A stretch of DNA of 64,000 bases from Diphasiastrum complanatum (GCA_029204225.1 CM055095.1:10253253-10317252); one strand, 5' to 3'. Numbered from the stretch's first letter, positions 23,931-36,053 are shown. Notes: generated by a model not told the origin, from the letters alone. Program-made: numbers and translations.

Positions 23931-25625
23931 CCCCCCCTTAATCTGAATCCATGAATGCCTTGAACTGTAAACTTAGTCTTGCACAAAACTTTATGTGAGC
24001 ATCCAAGCTTAATGCTTTGGGAAAACTATCTGCTGTCATATCTTGCGTCCGATAGTACTGCAATCTGACATCTTTGTTGAGAACTTTACTTCTGACATAG
24101 TGATATTTGAGTTCAATGTGCTTACTCCTAGAATGAAATCTAGGGTTGGATGACAAGGCATGGCACTTTGATTATTACAAAATAATAATGGCTGGGCATA
24201 TTGGTTCAGACTAATATATGAAAGTAAATTTCTCAACCAAATTGCTCCTTTGTAGCTTGTGAGGCTGCGATGTACTCTGATTTTGTAGGAGATAGATCTA
24301 TCGAAGATTGCTTGTGACTGTTCCAGAAAAATGGACCATTGTTGAGGAAGAATGTAAATCCAAAAGTGGATTTACGAGTGTCTACATCTCCTGCCCAACT
24401 TGCATCTCCGTAACCATTGAGTAAATTGAGTTTGTCGTTGTCGACTGCTCCATAACAAATGCAAAAGTCCATAGTAGCTCGAAGATATCTCATAACTCTG
24501 ATAAGAGCCTTCCAATGTGATATACCGGGGTTAGTCATAAATTGACATAGGGAGCTGTCTGGCCTGGTACAGATCATTGAGTACATAAGAGATCCTATTA
24601 TTGAATGATAAGGATACTCATGCATCTGCTCCATCTCTTTGATTGTTCAAGGACACTGGTCCTTTGACAATTTTAGACCTGGTTCCATTGGTGAGAGAGC
24701 TAACTTGCAATTAACCAGATTATATCTGAATAACATGTTGTAGATGTACCTCTGCTGAGTAATGTAGATCAACTTTCGATTTCTGTCCCTATGGATTTGA
24801 ATACCAAGGCAGAAATGAGCTTCGCCCAAATCAGTCATGTCGAATTCAAAAGATAGCATTCTCTTGCCTTCTTTTATCAGATCGATACTATTGCCGAAGA
24901 GCAACGTGTCATCCACATATAAAGTGATAATGATAAAAGGTTGTTGCACTGTCTTGAAGTAAACATTCGAATCTGAAGAGCTTGGTGAATAGCTGTGATC
25001 AATAAGGGAAGTATTGATCCTTTGAAACCATGCTCGAGCAGATCGCTTCAAGCCATAAAGTGCTTTATGGGGTTTACACACATGATTGTGTTTACCTTCG
25101 ATAATATAACCTCCGGGTTGCACCATGTAAATGTCTTCTTCAATAACTCCATTAGGATATGTTGTCTGTACAACCATTTGATGTATTTCCAAATCTGTTG
25201 TAGAAGCAAATGACAATAGAAGTATGATAGAAGAATGTTTTAACTATTGAACTGAAGGTCTCAGTTTAGTTTATGTTGTGTACCTGAGAAAATCCTATCG
25301 TGACAAGTCGAGCCTTTCTTTGATCAATACTTCCATATGCCTTGTACTTGATTTTGAACAACCATTTGCAATCAACTACATTTCTACTGGCAGGTAATTC
25401 GACAATAGTCCAGGTCTGATTCTTGATAAGAGATGAATACTCTTTATCCATAGCTTCTTTCCAAAAATTGGAATTGGGCTGACTGAGTGCCTCTTCGTCG
25501 ACAATCGTCGGCTCCTGAACAAGGTAGGCTGTAGACTCATTGACATACCTAATAGGTGGTTTGCTAGTTCTTGATCTTTTACGGTTATCACTATGTTGCT
25601 GCAAGAAGACAATCGAAGAAGTCAA
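23931..25625 (-). pseudogene. Copia family A RT/RNase H, second copy
   Basis: Collinear with 13,877-15,256 (about 95% or better by eye) and extends further 5', to 25,625. That includes the RT N-terminus with W-K-E-A-M-D-K-E-Y and Q-T-W-T-I-V-E-L-P. The Y-V-D-D box is intact, and the first catalytic Asp is Val as in copy 1. Four ORF pieces result from frameshifts near 24,640, 24,235 and 25,220, and a small deletion removes several residues near 24,555. At about 25,630 orientation flips: the next Copia fragment reads on the plus strand. Confidence 0.9.
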
Positions 25626-25739
25626 GACACTTCGTTGACTTCATCATCTCATGCTCTATATGTCAAAGGCTCAAAATGACAAAAGCAGAAAAGCTCTAAG
25701 TAGTCCGCATCAAATCAGAAACTGACGCAAAGTCAAGAA

Positions 25740-26120
25740 CAATTATCAAATCCATAGTTGAATAAGACAATGTTATGTAAGTATTGCAAGCGCACTAATC
25801 ATGACATCCACAATTGAAGGGTACTAAAAGCAAAAAATGCCAGCAAGCAACTTGATCAACAGGCGAATGCAGTCACAACACCTCTCGATCTCGACATGGA
25901 CGAAGCAACATTTATGGTCAAAGACCAAAAGGCACTATTGGATAATTCATGGTTTCTGGATTCTGGAGCTACTCAACGTATGACCATTCATCGTGAGCAT
26001 TTTTACCTTTATACACCTTACAGTACAAAGAGATACGTTCATCTTCGTGATGGTAGCACTCATATTATTGAAGGTGAAGGTACTATGAGATTGGAATTCC
26101 AGCATGCATTAGAGAAACTT
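25740..26120 (+). pseudogene. Copia GAG zinc knuckle and protease, unit 1
   Basis: A C-K-Y-C-K-R-T-N-H-D-I-H-N segment is a CX2CX4HX4C knuckle whose last Cys codon has become TGA. About 100 bp later comes the aspartic protease signature L-D-S-G-A-T-Q-R-M-T (active-site Asp present). The frame ends at 26,123. It is opposite in orientation to the RT copy on its left, so this is not one continuous element. Confidence 0.85.
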
Positions 26121-26284
26121 TGAGAGCAAAAAGGGCCTTCCGAAAAGATTCCTTTTGTTTTTTTTCAGCTTTTTCAGCCTTCTGTACACCAATAGAAAAA
26201 CTCCATGTGTACTTCTATGTAACATAGAAAATCTGCCTGGAAAAAGTGGGGCAAATTTTTTTAAAATGTAACATATGGCATATT

Positions 26285-26885
26285 AGAAAAAATGAGGAGG
26301 GGGGAGATCATTTTGAAATCAAGCGGGTTTGGGAGGGGGCCACGCTCTCTTGTAAAAGGGGGCCAGTCCCACTTTGGGGCGCTGGCCCCGTTCGGAGCAC
26401 TCCCAACCAGCCCGGTTCAGAGGGGGAGCCAGCGCGCCATCCAAACGGAGGTGGGGGGTGGGGGGGGTATCGCTGCAGCCCGACACGCCACCAAGGTTGC
26501 ATCGAGGTGAGGGGGGAGGATGGGGGGTGTATGGCATGGTAGGGGAGCCGCGTTCCGAACGGGTTCAACATCCCGAAGAAGGCTCGTGCCCTCCATCTAT
26601 TTTTTAACAAACTAAAAATTAAAACACCCCCTCCCCTCGGGGCTGCCGTGCACCCACCCCCTCCCCTCGGATGGCGTGCTGGCTCCCCCTATGAACCACG
26701 CTGGCTGGGAGGGTGCGCACTGGAGCTCATGTGCCAGCATGCCACCTGGGCTACATCGAGGGGAAAGGGATGGGGGGAGGGCGTATGGCATGCTAGGGAG
26801 GGCTATGCTCCGAACGGGTCCAACATCCCGAAGGGGGCTCGCACCCTCCCTCTCTCTTTTAACAAATTAAAAATTGAAAAACACC
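26285..26885. repeat. GC-rich cassette, unit 1
   Basis: GC content is far above the surrounding DNA, with G-runs such as GGAGGTGGGGGGTGGGGGGG around 26,447-26,467 that could form G-quadruplexes. ORFs on both strands here are compositional artefacts. Origin is not recognised. Confidence 0.7.
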
Positions 26886-26897
26886 CCCCTCCTTCCT

Positions 26898-27115
26898 CCT
26901 GATCTTGACATGGACGAAGTAGCATTTATGGTCAAAGACCAAAAGGCACTATTGGATAATTCTTGGTTTTTGGATTCTGGAGCTACTCAACATATGACCA
27001 ATCATCGTGAGCATTTTCACCTTTATACACCTTACAGTACAAAGAGATACATTCATCTTAGTGATGGTAGCACTCATACTATCAAAGCTGAAGGTACTGT
27101 GAGATTGAAATTCTA
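26898..27115 (+). pseudogene. Copia protease fragment, unit 2
   Basis: Second copy of the protease region, with the active-site L-D-S-G-A-T-Q-H-M-T. Closer to a standard Copia protease than unit 1 (His in place of Arg after Gln). Stops at 27,114. Confidence 0.85.
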
Positions 27116-27324
27116 GCATGCATTAGAGAAACTTTGAAAGCGAAAAGGGCCTTCCGAAAAGATTCCTTTTATTTTTTATCAACTTTTTCAGCTTTCTCTA
27201 CACCAATAGAAAAACTCCATGTGTACTTTTACGAAACGTAGAAAATCTGTCCCTTTTTAAATGTAGCATATGGCATATTAAAGAAGAAGAAAAATATTAA
27301 GTAAACCTTGAAATTACAGAAAAT

Positions 27325-27930
27325 GAGGGGGGGGGGAGATCATTTTGGGATGGTGGCCACGCTCTCTTGGAAAAGGGTTCCACGCCCACTTTGAGGCGTT
27401 GGCCCCCTTCACAGTGTGGCCCCCCTAGCATGCCATACACGCTCCTCCCTCCTCCCCTCGATGCAGCCAAGGTGGCGCGCTGCTACATGGGCTCCAACAC
27501 GCACCCTTCCAGCCAGCGCGGTGCAGAGGGGGAGCCAGCGCACCATCTGAACCGGGGGGTGGGGGGGTGTGGCACGGCAGCCCGGTACGCCATCTGGGTT
27601 GCATCGAGGGGAGGGGGGAGGATGAGGGGTGTATGGCATGCTAGGGGAGCCACATTCCGAATGGGTCCCTCCCTCTCTCTTTTAACAAATTAAAAATTAA
27701 AACACCCCCCCGGGGTGTCGTGCACCCCCTTCCCCTCGGATGGCGTGCTGGCTCCCCCTATGAACCACGCTGGCTGGGAGGGTGCGTGTTGGAGCTCATG
27801 TGCCAGCACGCCACCTGGGCTACATCGAGGGGAAAGGGAGGGGGGGTGTATGACATGCTATGGGGGGCCGTGCTTCAAACGGGTCCAGCGTCCCGAAGGG
27901 GGCTCGTGACCTTCCTCTCTCTTTTAACAA
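27325..27930. repeat. GC-rich cassette, unit 2
   Basis: Repeat of the unit 1 cassette with substitutions and small indels. Contains another G-rich block near 27,554-27,570. It ends in the AT phrase that directly adjoins Copia integrase sequence. Confidence 0.7.
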
Positions 27931-27945
27931 ATTAAAAATTGAAAA

Positions 27946-28101
27946 TCAAACTGGTAAAAGAATCAAAGCACTGAGGTCCAACAATGGGGGAGAATACATC
28001 TCTACCGAATTCAAGGAGTATTGCCTTAACAACGACATTGAGCAACAATACATTACCTCCTATTCACCTCAGTCGAATGGTCTTGCTGAGAGAAAGAATA
28101 A
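27946..28101 (+). pseudogene. Copia integrase fragment (same Asp-to-Asn change as 9.8 kb)
   Basis: About 52 codons matching 9.64-9.81 kb. R-S-N-N-G-G-E-Y replaces the canonical S-D-N-G-G-E-Y, and N-G-L-A-E-R-K-N holds the catalytic Glu. The frame is cut at 28,102, the exact outer end of the left palindrome arm. Confidence 0.85.
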
Positions 28102-28195
28102 GACCAAAGAGGGTTCCCAGCCTGCCCTTAAAGTGGCTAGACACGTTAATTAGTAGTAGATAATATATCTGTAGAAACGGTCTAAGGAACCGTCG
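28102..28195. repeat. palindrome block L1 (mirror R1 59,017-59,110)
   Basis: Outermost matching block of the large inverted repeat: AACGGTCTAAGGAACCGTCG here reads as its complement at 59,017-59,036, with few mismatches. Confidence 0.8.
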
Positions 28196-29169
28196 AAAAT
28201 ATTAGACATAGGTCAGATTTTGTAAGACCGAAGAAAAATGTCGGTCCATGTAGAAATAGGTCCCAGCCCGCCTAAATGTGGCTAGCCAGAAGCTTTACGG
28301 CCTTAAAATTGGCCCGATAGTAAAAATGCCGGCAATGTCGAGAAAAATTTTGATGTACCCAAAAATATTTTACTAATATCAAAAAAAAAATTTGTTTTCA
28401 GGAACAGTTGGTTTCTTCTCAAGATTGCTCTGTTTGTCACTTGTAACCACGTCAAAACTTGTAGAATCAAAAGCCGGTTGAACACATTACCAAAAGAAAA
28501 GTGGGTTCGAAAATGTAAAAACACTGGTTTCAAAATATCGACACAGTGGGTATCAGAAATGTAGACTCCGTGGGTTTCAAAAATATAAAAAAGAGGCACC
28601 CGGCCTAAGCAGTTTAACGAAAAAAAATTATGGCCTTGTAAAACTGAAGATTAAGGTAATGGGTTAAAAAAGTTTTGTTTTACCTCACCCAAGTGACATC
28701 ACATTGGGTAATGTCACACCTTTGCCACATGTCAACAAAAGAAAATGAATGCCTACATCACCTTGAGAAAAAGAAGATTCTAGTCAAGTCTTGCAAGTGG
28801 CTGATGTGATGGGCTCCACCACATTTTGCACATGTCGAAAATTGACAAGGTGGCAAAGTGAAGGGTGGCTGTCCACCACCATCTATTAAAAGGCCCATGA
28901 GAGAGTGAAACTGTCTTACTCATAGGTGGGTATGTTGCTGCCCTGGCTTTCTGAGATCATTTTGTGTTGTGGTGGTTCTTGTAGCTCTGATATTCTGTAG
29001 TTCTGTGTGGTAATGAGTTATACTGAAAAGCCTTGCTTATGTGTTGTTTTGTTGAAATTCTGCTGGCCCCAACATTGATCAGAAATAAGAAATCTTGGAA
29101 GAGTGAGGTTGTCTTGGTCAAGGGATGATGCTACTACTTTGTTTTGCTAAGAGAAATATTGAATTTTTG
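28196..29169. other. 974-bp left-arm-only segment, LTR-like
   Basis: Absent from the right arm, where L1 and L2 equivalents are contiguous at 59,017. It contains a TATA-like CTATTAAAAGG near 28,885 and phrases typical of an LTR promoter, but no internal coding sequence. Could be an insertion here or a deletion from the right arm. Confidence 0.5.
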
Positions 29170-29498
29170 GAGTTTTGATATTCTACTACTCTATGTGATG
29201 GATTATACTGCTGGTGACAAGGGAGTTATGGAGAAGAAGCCTGAGCATGTGATGGGTGTCTACATTTATGCTTTGTTCTGCTACCCTGCTATGTTGCTGT
29301 GAGTTGTGTGAAATATTACATTGCTAGGCTACTGAAGAAATCTGAAAAATCTGCTAATAGGTGTGAGAGAACTTGCTGAAGTAAAAAGCTAGATGTGTCT
29401 GAGCATTCGTGTCTTTGTAGCTGCATGAGTTTCGTTTCAACAACTATTATCTACATACTGTTTGAAGTGCCAACTGCAACTAAAGATGGCCAGTGAGT
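29170..29498. repeat. palindrome block L2 (mirror R2 58,687-59,017)
   Basis: About 330 bp, nearly perfect reverse complement of 58,687-59,017 (for example TGCATGAGTTTCGTTTCAAC and its mirror near 58,745). It ends where a Copia B LTR begins. Confidence 0.85.
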
Positions 29499-30718
29499 TG
29501 TGAAAGATTTCAGATCCTTAAGATCCAATCTACTTGAATGATCTTTGGTTAGAAAGAGAAATACACTACCAATTTCACCAATGTAAAAAAATCAGCATCT
29601 ACACACAATTTGAGATGCAAACACTAATAGAACTTGATCAAACTTGAATGAAATGATTATGTACTGTTGCTGTCCATACAAAACCAGCAAGCTACTGTAT
29701 TTCACACGTGTGGATCCAAAAATAGCAAATATAGATCATTCTACACATAGAATTGCAAGCAATCACCAAGATAGTGCACCAATGGATAGTAGAACCCAAG
29801 AGAACCATGTATAAGCATGAAATGAGATAGAGAAGAGAGAAGACGACTCTCCACGAGTTACATCCTTTTATAGCAGGTCCAAACCCTATTTGGCCATTTG
29901 GCTTTCCCACCAAAATGCTAACCCTACCAATTTTGGGTCTAGATTCAATGTACCCAACTTATTCAAATTGAATCTACTCAAACTCGCATTCTATCTTTCC
30001 CACACTTTCAAAAAGTGTTTATTCAAATGAAATTTAGACTAATAAACTTTGAAAAGTCAACCTCTAAGTCTGAAACAAGTTTTGGCCTCAATATGCCAAA
30101 TATGGTAATATTGCAAAATGTGATAAAACTAGTTGAATCTTCAACTAGTTTTAGCATAGACTTTGATAATACTCCAAGTGAAGTCCTATGCTTCATGAAC
30201 AAGTCTTTTCCCAATGCTTTGGTGAAGATATCAGCTACACATTCCCTTGAAGACACATGTTGAAGCTCCACCTCCTTTGCAATGACTCGCTCTCTCACAA
30301 AATGATGTTGTCTCTCAATATGCTTGCTCCTAGCATGAAAGATAGGATTGGATGTCATTCTTTGGGCTGATTGATTGTCACAAAAGATGATTGGGCTCTC
30401 TAAAAACTCCAGCAAGTGAAGATCCTTGATCATCCTCTTGATCCATACCATCTCCTTTGTGCAATGTGTAAGAGCTTTGTACTCGGCCTCACTAGATGAC
30501 AATGAGATAGTGGCTTGTTCCTTTGACATCCATGATATAGCTCCATCAACTATGAAAATACAATAAGAACTAATGGATTTCCTATCCATTACATCTCCAG
30601 CATAGTCCGAATCTGAAAATCCAAAAAGATTAGGTGATGATCCCTCATACAATATGCCAAAATCTCGAGTTCCAATGATGTACCTCAAAACTCGCTTTCC
30701 TAGCTTCCAATGCTCCTA
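29499..30718 (-). mobile_element. 3' half of Copia family B: LTR (29,499-30,004) and RNase H
   Basis: The LTR starts TGTGAAAGAT and ends CTTTCCCACA on the plus strand. The internal frame (30,688-30,023) is RNase H: F-S-D-S-D-Y-A-G-D, S-S-S-E-A-E-Y, F-C-D-N-Q-S-A and H-A-R-S-K-H-I-E are all readable without stops. The element breaks at about 30,718 in the W-K-L-G-K-R-V-L-R-Y-I segment, so RT, integrase, protease and GAG are missing. It is inserted in the left palindrome arm only: the right arm is uninterrupted across the matching site near 58,687. It is therefore younger than the palindrome. Confidence 0.85.
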
Positions 30719-31355
30719 ACATAGTTTTTGCCAATAGAACTTTGATCCATCATAAGAATGATCTTCTTCCTAAGAATAGATCTCCTTTCAATGATCATGT
30801 AATTCTCAAAATAGAAACAAATGGAATGATTTCTCCATGTTTCCACCTTTGAGATCTTTGTAAAATAGCAGCAAACATGTAATATATGAAAGTGATGAAT
30901 GCTTGCTTGCATGTCTTCTCCATATTTCACTGCTTGTGAAGTGTATGTGTTTGTACAGAGCTCTCCATATAATATAAACACTTAAAATATTTTTGAGAAT
31001 TTATTGGCAATCTCAAGTCTACTACACATTGGTATTGAGTTTTTATGATCCAAATGCAATCAAAGTGATATTACTTCCATTATCTATTTGCAGGCCATAT
31101 CACACACGTGTGAACTCGACAGATTTCCATAATTGATCAATGCTTTATGATTGTTCTTGTTTGATAAGTGCAAAATTGCCATTCTAGATCAATTTTTATG
31201 TCTGGTTTTTGCAATAGATTGATTAGCAAACATCCAATTACTCTTTTGGATCTTGTGAAAATCCATTTAGGGTCCTAAAGAACTATACTTTAACAAATAT
31301 GGCCTTGTAAGATCATATAATATCATCATTTACAATTGCTCCCATGATTTCCATA

Positions 31356-31995
31356 TCATTTGGAGCTTGGATGAGTGGGGTTCATGATCTTCCAAAACAT
31401 CAAAATTGGGCGTTGGTATGTTGTATGTATGATAAATGTTACAATATCTTTTCTTTCAAACACATGTTGTTTTCTTGCATTAAGTTGGATCACATACCAC
31501 CATCTTGGGTCTCTTTGATCTGGATGAAATATAATCTACCAAAAAAATAAAATATTAAGTTAGTCTTATAAGATCGATAAATAAGACATTGAGAATATTA
31601 ATGACATTGAGATTGTAGAGTCTCACCTGTTTGGAATGTCGTGGCAATACTAAAGTGTCACGAGAGTCCATTGATATACATTTTGTTGAGTCAATGTGAG
31701 AAAACTTTGATTTATCATTTCTAAGCGTGGCGTTGCTTCCACGATAGATGACCTTAAACCGTTTTACGTCAAAAATAAAATATTTGTCATTAGTCTCGTA
31801 ATCGACTTCATAAATATGTTGCAATGTGCCGACATAGTCTAGGTCATTTGAAATGACATTCACGTCCCTCGCACTAGAATGACTCTCTTGTTGAAAGTTG
31901 GCCATTATACCACAATCATATGTACGTTGCTTGTTGTCAACTCTCTCAACACGATAATGATGTCCATAAGTCCACATGGCAGTGTATGATTTATA
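31356..31995 (-). pseudogene. CACTA-type DUF4216 gene 3' exons, left arm
   Basis: Exon A 31,995-31,627 (369 bp, opened by a TTTCAG acceptor) and exon B 31,535-31,356 (180 bp, ends TGA) are separated by a 91-bp intron with GTGAGA donor and GGTAG acceptor. The frame is open across both. The protein has the DUF4216 layout: Y-V-G-T-L-Q-H-I-Y-E-V-D-Y, then a beta strand and hydrophobic F-D-V-K-R-F-K-V, then a C-terminal R-D-P-R-W-W-Y-V-I segment. DUF4216 lies downstream of Transposase_21 in CACTA elements. The 5' exons (catalytic DDE part) are not in the arm. Mirror of 56,053-56,692, with three or so amino-acid differences. Confidence 0.6.
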
Positions 31996-32768
31996 CTGAA
32001 ACACAAAAAGAAAAACAAATTTGTGTAAATTAAAATACTATTTATATATCACATATTCAATATACTGATCTCGCACAATTTTATAATATTCATTTCATCT
32101 TTTAGCATTAAATTTTGGATGGGTTGGAGATTTATTTCTCACATGTATGCAACATTTTTAGCTTTGCCGCATTAGCGATAAGCTATTAGGACGATTTGTT
32201 AAAAGTTGAGATGTTACTCTTCGGCGAGTTTCATCGTAAAAATAAGTTATTTTTTTAAATGCTAGTTTTCATTGTTTTGAAGCAAATTTAGTCGCTTTGC
32301 GACGAGGTAGGTACAAATACCTACTTACTAGGTAGCAGGTATGTGTGGACGGACGCTATTGGGCATAATTTACATATGAAGAAGTTTTTAAAATACGCTT
32401 TCAGTCCAATGAAATTCGGCCTTTCCAAAAGACACGTGAGTGGACCATAAAAGTCCTCAGATTCGAAATTCAAACCCAGGGAAAAGAAAAACCTGATGAA
32501 AATCCTGAAAGGTCATGCCCTTTAGAAAACACTAAAGCATGCTACGGAATTGGTGGGTACTAGAGTAGATAATTTAAAAAATGGTAGGTGCCATAATACC
32601 ATTTTAAACCATTATGTTGAGAGGCTCAGCCAATGAAATTTGCAAAATTCCTCCACATGTAAATTACGAATACTTAACTTGGGACTTAGAACTTTTCCGT
32701 TACGACAAAAGTAAAGTTCATCATCGTCACATCAACTAATGTCTCTCTCTCTCTCTCGATCTGTCGAG

Positions 32769-33214
32769 CATGGCAACCGTCGAAGAGCTCGCGAGTATGA
32801 TAAACAACGAAGAGCAGGACGAAGTATGAAGCGCCAGAAGTGTCAAATAATACAAAAGCGGGCGGATTGGCACTCGAAGACCATCTAGAATTCCTGATGT
32901 GTCATGAAACTCTCCCATTGCGCGATGAAGGCCATATGAGCCATGCCGAGGGGCGGTTCCACGAAGTGTTCCCGGCCGGTATTGCAGCTTCAGAATGGTC
33001 CCAATACGGAATGTTCCCTATGGTCTCGGAAGAAGAGCTTCTCAAATCAGGATCAGACCAACTCGGGTCAGAGCCGTCCGTTGGCATTCCTTCTGAATCA
33101 AGCGGCTCGAGCTGCTTTGATCCGACAACGGGGATGGAAGATACTAGTATCAAGAATGGGGACATGCAGAAAGAGTCACAAAAAGATGTGCTATCCAGTT
33201 CAGATCCTCAATAA
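32769..33214 (+). pseudogene. putative host-type first exon, left arm (unknown protein)
   Basis: An ATG at 32,770 opens M-A-T-V-E-E-L-A-S-M, which ends in TGA after 19 codons. One base out of phase a 124-codon frame (32,840-33,214) follows, acidic and Ser/Gly-rich, with S-E-E-E-L-L and R-D-E-G-H-M-S-H-A-E. A single-base slip would join them. A CT-rich leader (32,743-32,758) precedes the ATG, like a plant 5'UTR. The mirror copy (55,279-54,834) has the identical frame and the same slip, so the break predates the palindrome or was copied by gene conversion. Composition is more GC-balanced than the surrounding TE DNA. Family not recognised. Confidence 0.35.
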
Positions 33215-33967
33215 ATGGAGAGTTAGAACCAAATGTTCATTCTGGAAAGAACAAATATCAATAATGCAATTATACGGGGCAAGAATATAATTTTTAGTAA
33301 AACAAATCTCCTAATTAGTTTGTAGCCACGGCCTAAATAAATCTTAAGATGTATTTGGCTTCTATTAAATCTATATGGCTTCTGAGATTGACGTTGTTGA
33401 AATGATTGTGAAAATGAAATTAGCACGCCATCGACCTGCAGCTTGATATTTCCGAATGATCTTTGGCTTTGAGAAAAGTATTTGCATAGCACTGACATAC
33501 ACAAGGAATTTTCATGAAGAATCATGTTTGCCAGAAAAAGAGGAGAATGCTTCTATATATCATAATGTTCATCTTAATTTGTCGTATACGCTCCAGCTCA
33601 TATGATTAGGTTGCATTATACTTTCGTCAAGAACCTGAATATTGTGCCTTTCTTGCGGTATTTCTGAAGTCGTGCAAGCGACCATCTGATGCTCTCGATG
33701 AGCATCACCTTTTATCTTGCATTAGACATAAGAATATCACATTTCTTTCCTTTCTTTCGTTGTAGCTAACTGAATCCAATTACGTTAACAAATGGATCTT
33801 CAAATTTCTTTCATTCGTTTTGGTTCATGCAGATTTCAGAATAACTTTTTTTGGTTAACAACCTTAAGAATAACGTATTCCAAGACTTAACGAGTAGACC
33901 TGTTAAAAATGTCGTTGAGAAAGTAAATACTGCATAGGCGCTCTGAGCGACTTCATTTTAATTTCTG

Positions 33968-34174
33968 TTGAATGCTCGGGAAATTGCATGTCGTGCTACA
34001 GCAGGAATCCTCCAAATTTACTTTCCTCAGACGACAAACCAATCTAAGAACGGACAGGGATCAATACATATCCCTGTCAATGAGGCCTCTAGCTTCATTC
34101 TATTATTTGTACATGTTTTCTCAGGTAATCCAAGTGCCTTATGTTGTCCGGGCATAAGTTTCAAAAAATTGTGA
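33968..34174 (+). other. 68-codon ORF kept in both palindrome arms
   Basis: Identical on both arms (mirror 54,080-53,874). It shows no recognisable domain; a second frame of 61 codons overlaps it. Identity follows from the young duplication, so conservation is not evidence of coding. Confidence 0.15.
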
Positions 34175-34761
34175 AGTCACAAATACCAGGCAAGTTTTCT
34201 AGAACTTCTCCTTTATACTAGTTAACAAAGCGTCCTTTATCCAAGGTTCAGGTTTAGGGGATTATCATTTTGTACAGTTCGTAATCCAAGGTCCAAGTCA
34301 ACCAGATTCACATTTTTTGCCTATCATAGTACTATGTCTTATATGATGAGATCAATATATGTTCTCATTCAAACTGTCCTATGACGAATACTTCGTGAAC
34401 TCTTCCGACTTGCTTTCACAATCTATTACACTTCTCGCTTCTTTGCAATTCCGCACATCATAGGGCTTTTGATCACTGGCACCATTCAAATGGTTATACT
34501 CAGATGCGCTTAATCTTAAGCACTGCTAAGATTAAAAAAAGTTACATTGAGCTTGTTACAATGAGAGTAATACTGCTTTAAATTTAAAGGATGGGAAAAC
34601 CCATTGAATTACAAAAAGATGAAAGTATATAGAATGATGATGCTGAATGGCAAAGAGAAATTGAAGCTTAAAAAAACATGAAATATTAGATAAATTAATC
34701 AAAACAAACTATATCTAGAGAGGAGGATACGATTAGCTTATCAGGGAATTACAAGAAGAGC

Positions 34762-36053
34762 TGATTAGGCACGTCCCAACAGTATCCTGTCAGTCTTTGG
34801 AAGATGATGTCCTCCTTGTACTTTCGCGATCTTCTTTGCACTTTGATGCATGGAGATCCGCCGTGTATCTTGCCACATGGAGATAAGCCACCCCTTGGGT
34901 CTTCGTGTCTTTTTCTGCCTTTGGCCTTGCCATTAGGTTGCCTTGGGTACACAAACGTTTTACTGTGATGCTACGAAATTGTTAAATATTGAATATCAAC
35001 CTAAATATGGCATGATATACTCGAAAATGAAGATATGAGCTGGATAAATATAAATCATGAAGAGGCCTAAGTCATTTTTTGAGAATATATCTCTTAAAGA
35101 CTTGCCTTGTATTTAAGGACGAGACCTCTAAAAGAGAAACGCTGCCTTGGATAAGCCTTTACTAGGTCATCAACGAGAAACGACTAAATATGAATCAACA
35201 TATTAAACTAGAGTAATTTCAACTCTCAGTTAAATATAACTCTTATGGTATAATTGAACATACATTCAACCTAATTATTAACTAGACCTTTTCACGGGAG
35301 CGACGCACTTGTAGTCTTAGAGGTGTGTTTGTTCGCTCCGTAGAACATATATTGATCATACGCTTCAGTCTCAATCATCAAAAGAGGAAGAGTTTATGTA
35401 TTTGTGAGAGGTTGAAGAAGTGAATAGAGTGTTGAAAATTATTCTCTCTTATCTTTGTTCTCCGCACTGTTGAGTGTGAGTGATCCTGAGTCCACTAGCA
35501 ATCTCTACGACATTACATGAATCTCTCTCTGGTCAGACGGACTCTCTAGCGCATTACAGTCGTTTGTTGTATGTCCGTAAATGTGCTCTAAGTAACTGTC
35601 TTAAAATCATCTTATTCGTCTATCGCGAACACTTTCTTTTCGGCACTCGAATAAAGTCTACATTTGGTACAGTCTAGCACAATCATTGATAGAACTGTAT
35701 GTATACATATGAGATGTCAGTCCTTGTCTGAGAAATTGAGTCTTTGATATGTGTTCTTGCTTGTAACTAGCATAAGTTTCTAACGTACTCTATAACTATT
35801 TGTGCTCTTTAACCATAGCCTTGGACTTAAGTTGTTGAGGACTTCTGTCTAGAAATGAATAGTTCGCAAATACGATTAACTAATTGTCTGGACAAACATA
35901 AATACATCGAACATTTCTCGACTCTCTGTTGACACCTTAATCAGTCGGAGTGTAGTACTGTTGTACTACTATGATAACATCTTACCAGTAGAACGCATTT
36001 CATTCGATTTGATAGAGACAAGACTGTTGTTCTAAAATTATTAACACTATACA
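34762..36053 (-). mobile_element. LTR of a third Copia family
   Basis: Starts TGATTAGGCA and ends ACACTATACA. The adjoining minus-strand purine tract (GTGTTGGGGG) marks it as a 3' LTR of the Copia fragment to its right. It begins precisely where homology to the right arm is interrupted, so it is a post-palindrome insertion. Confidence 0.6.

Larger units (their letters stand above)
25880..27945. repeat. two tandem about 1.02-kb units: Copia protease piece plus GC-rich cassette
   Basis: Unit 1 (25,880-26,897) and unit 2 (26,898-27,945) each start at a CTTGACATGGACGAAG-like phrase. Each carries about 230 bp of protease and a 150-bp AT-rich tail (GGGCCTTCCGAAAAGATTCC), followed by 550-600 bp of very GC-rich DNA. 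Within the GC-rich parts a phrase TTTTAACAAATTAAAAATT recurs four times (about 26,604, 26,858, 27,679, 27,925), marking sub-repeats of about 250 bp. Confidence 0.8.
30719..34761. repeat. palindrome block L3, main left arm (mirror R3 52,939-57,425)
   Basis: About 4 kb whose reverse complement matches 52,939-57,425 at roughly 99% over most of its length, weaker at the outer 100 bp. It carries the DUF4216 exons and a host-like exon. Relative to the right arm it lacks about 350 bp at 34,527 and about 115 bp near 30,790. Confidence 0.95.

Noticed and set aside
26246..27935. Several 60-108-codon ORFs on both strands of the GC-rich cassettes
   Set aside because: GC-rich DNA lacks stop codons by chance; frames are Pro/Gly/Arg/Trp-rich, overlap on both strands and show no domain.
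34749..34952. Basic 67-codon ORF (Arg/Lys/Gly-rich)
   Set aside because: Falls inside the Copia LTR at 34,762-36,053; no partner exon or family.
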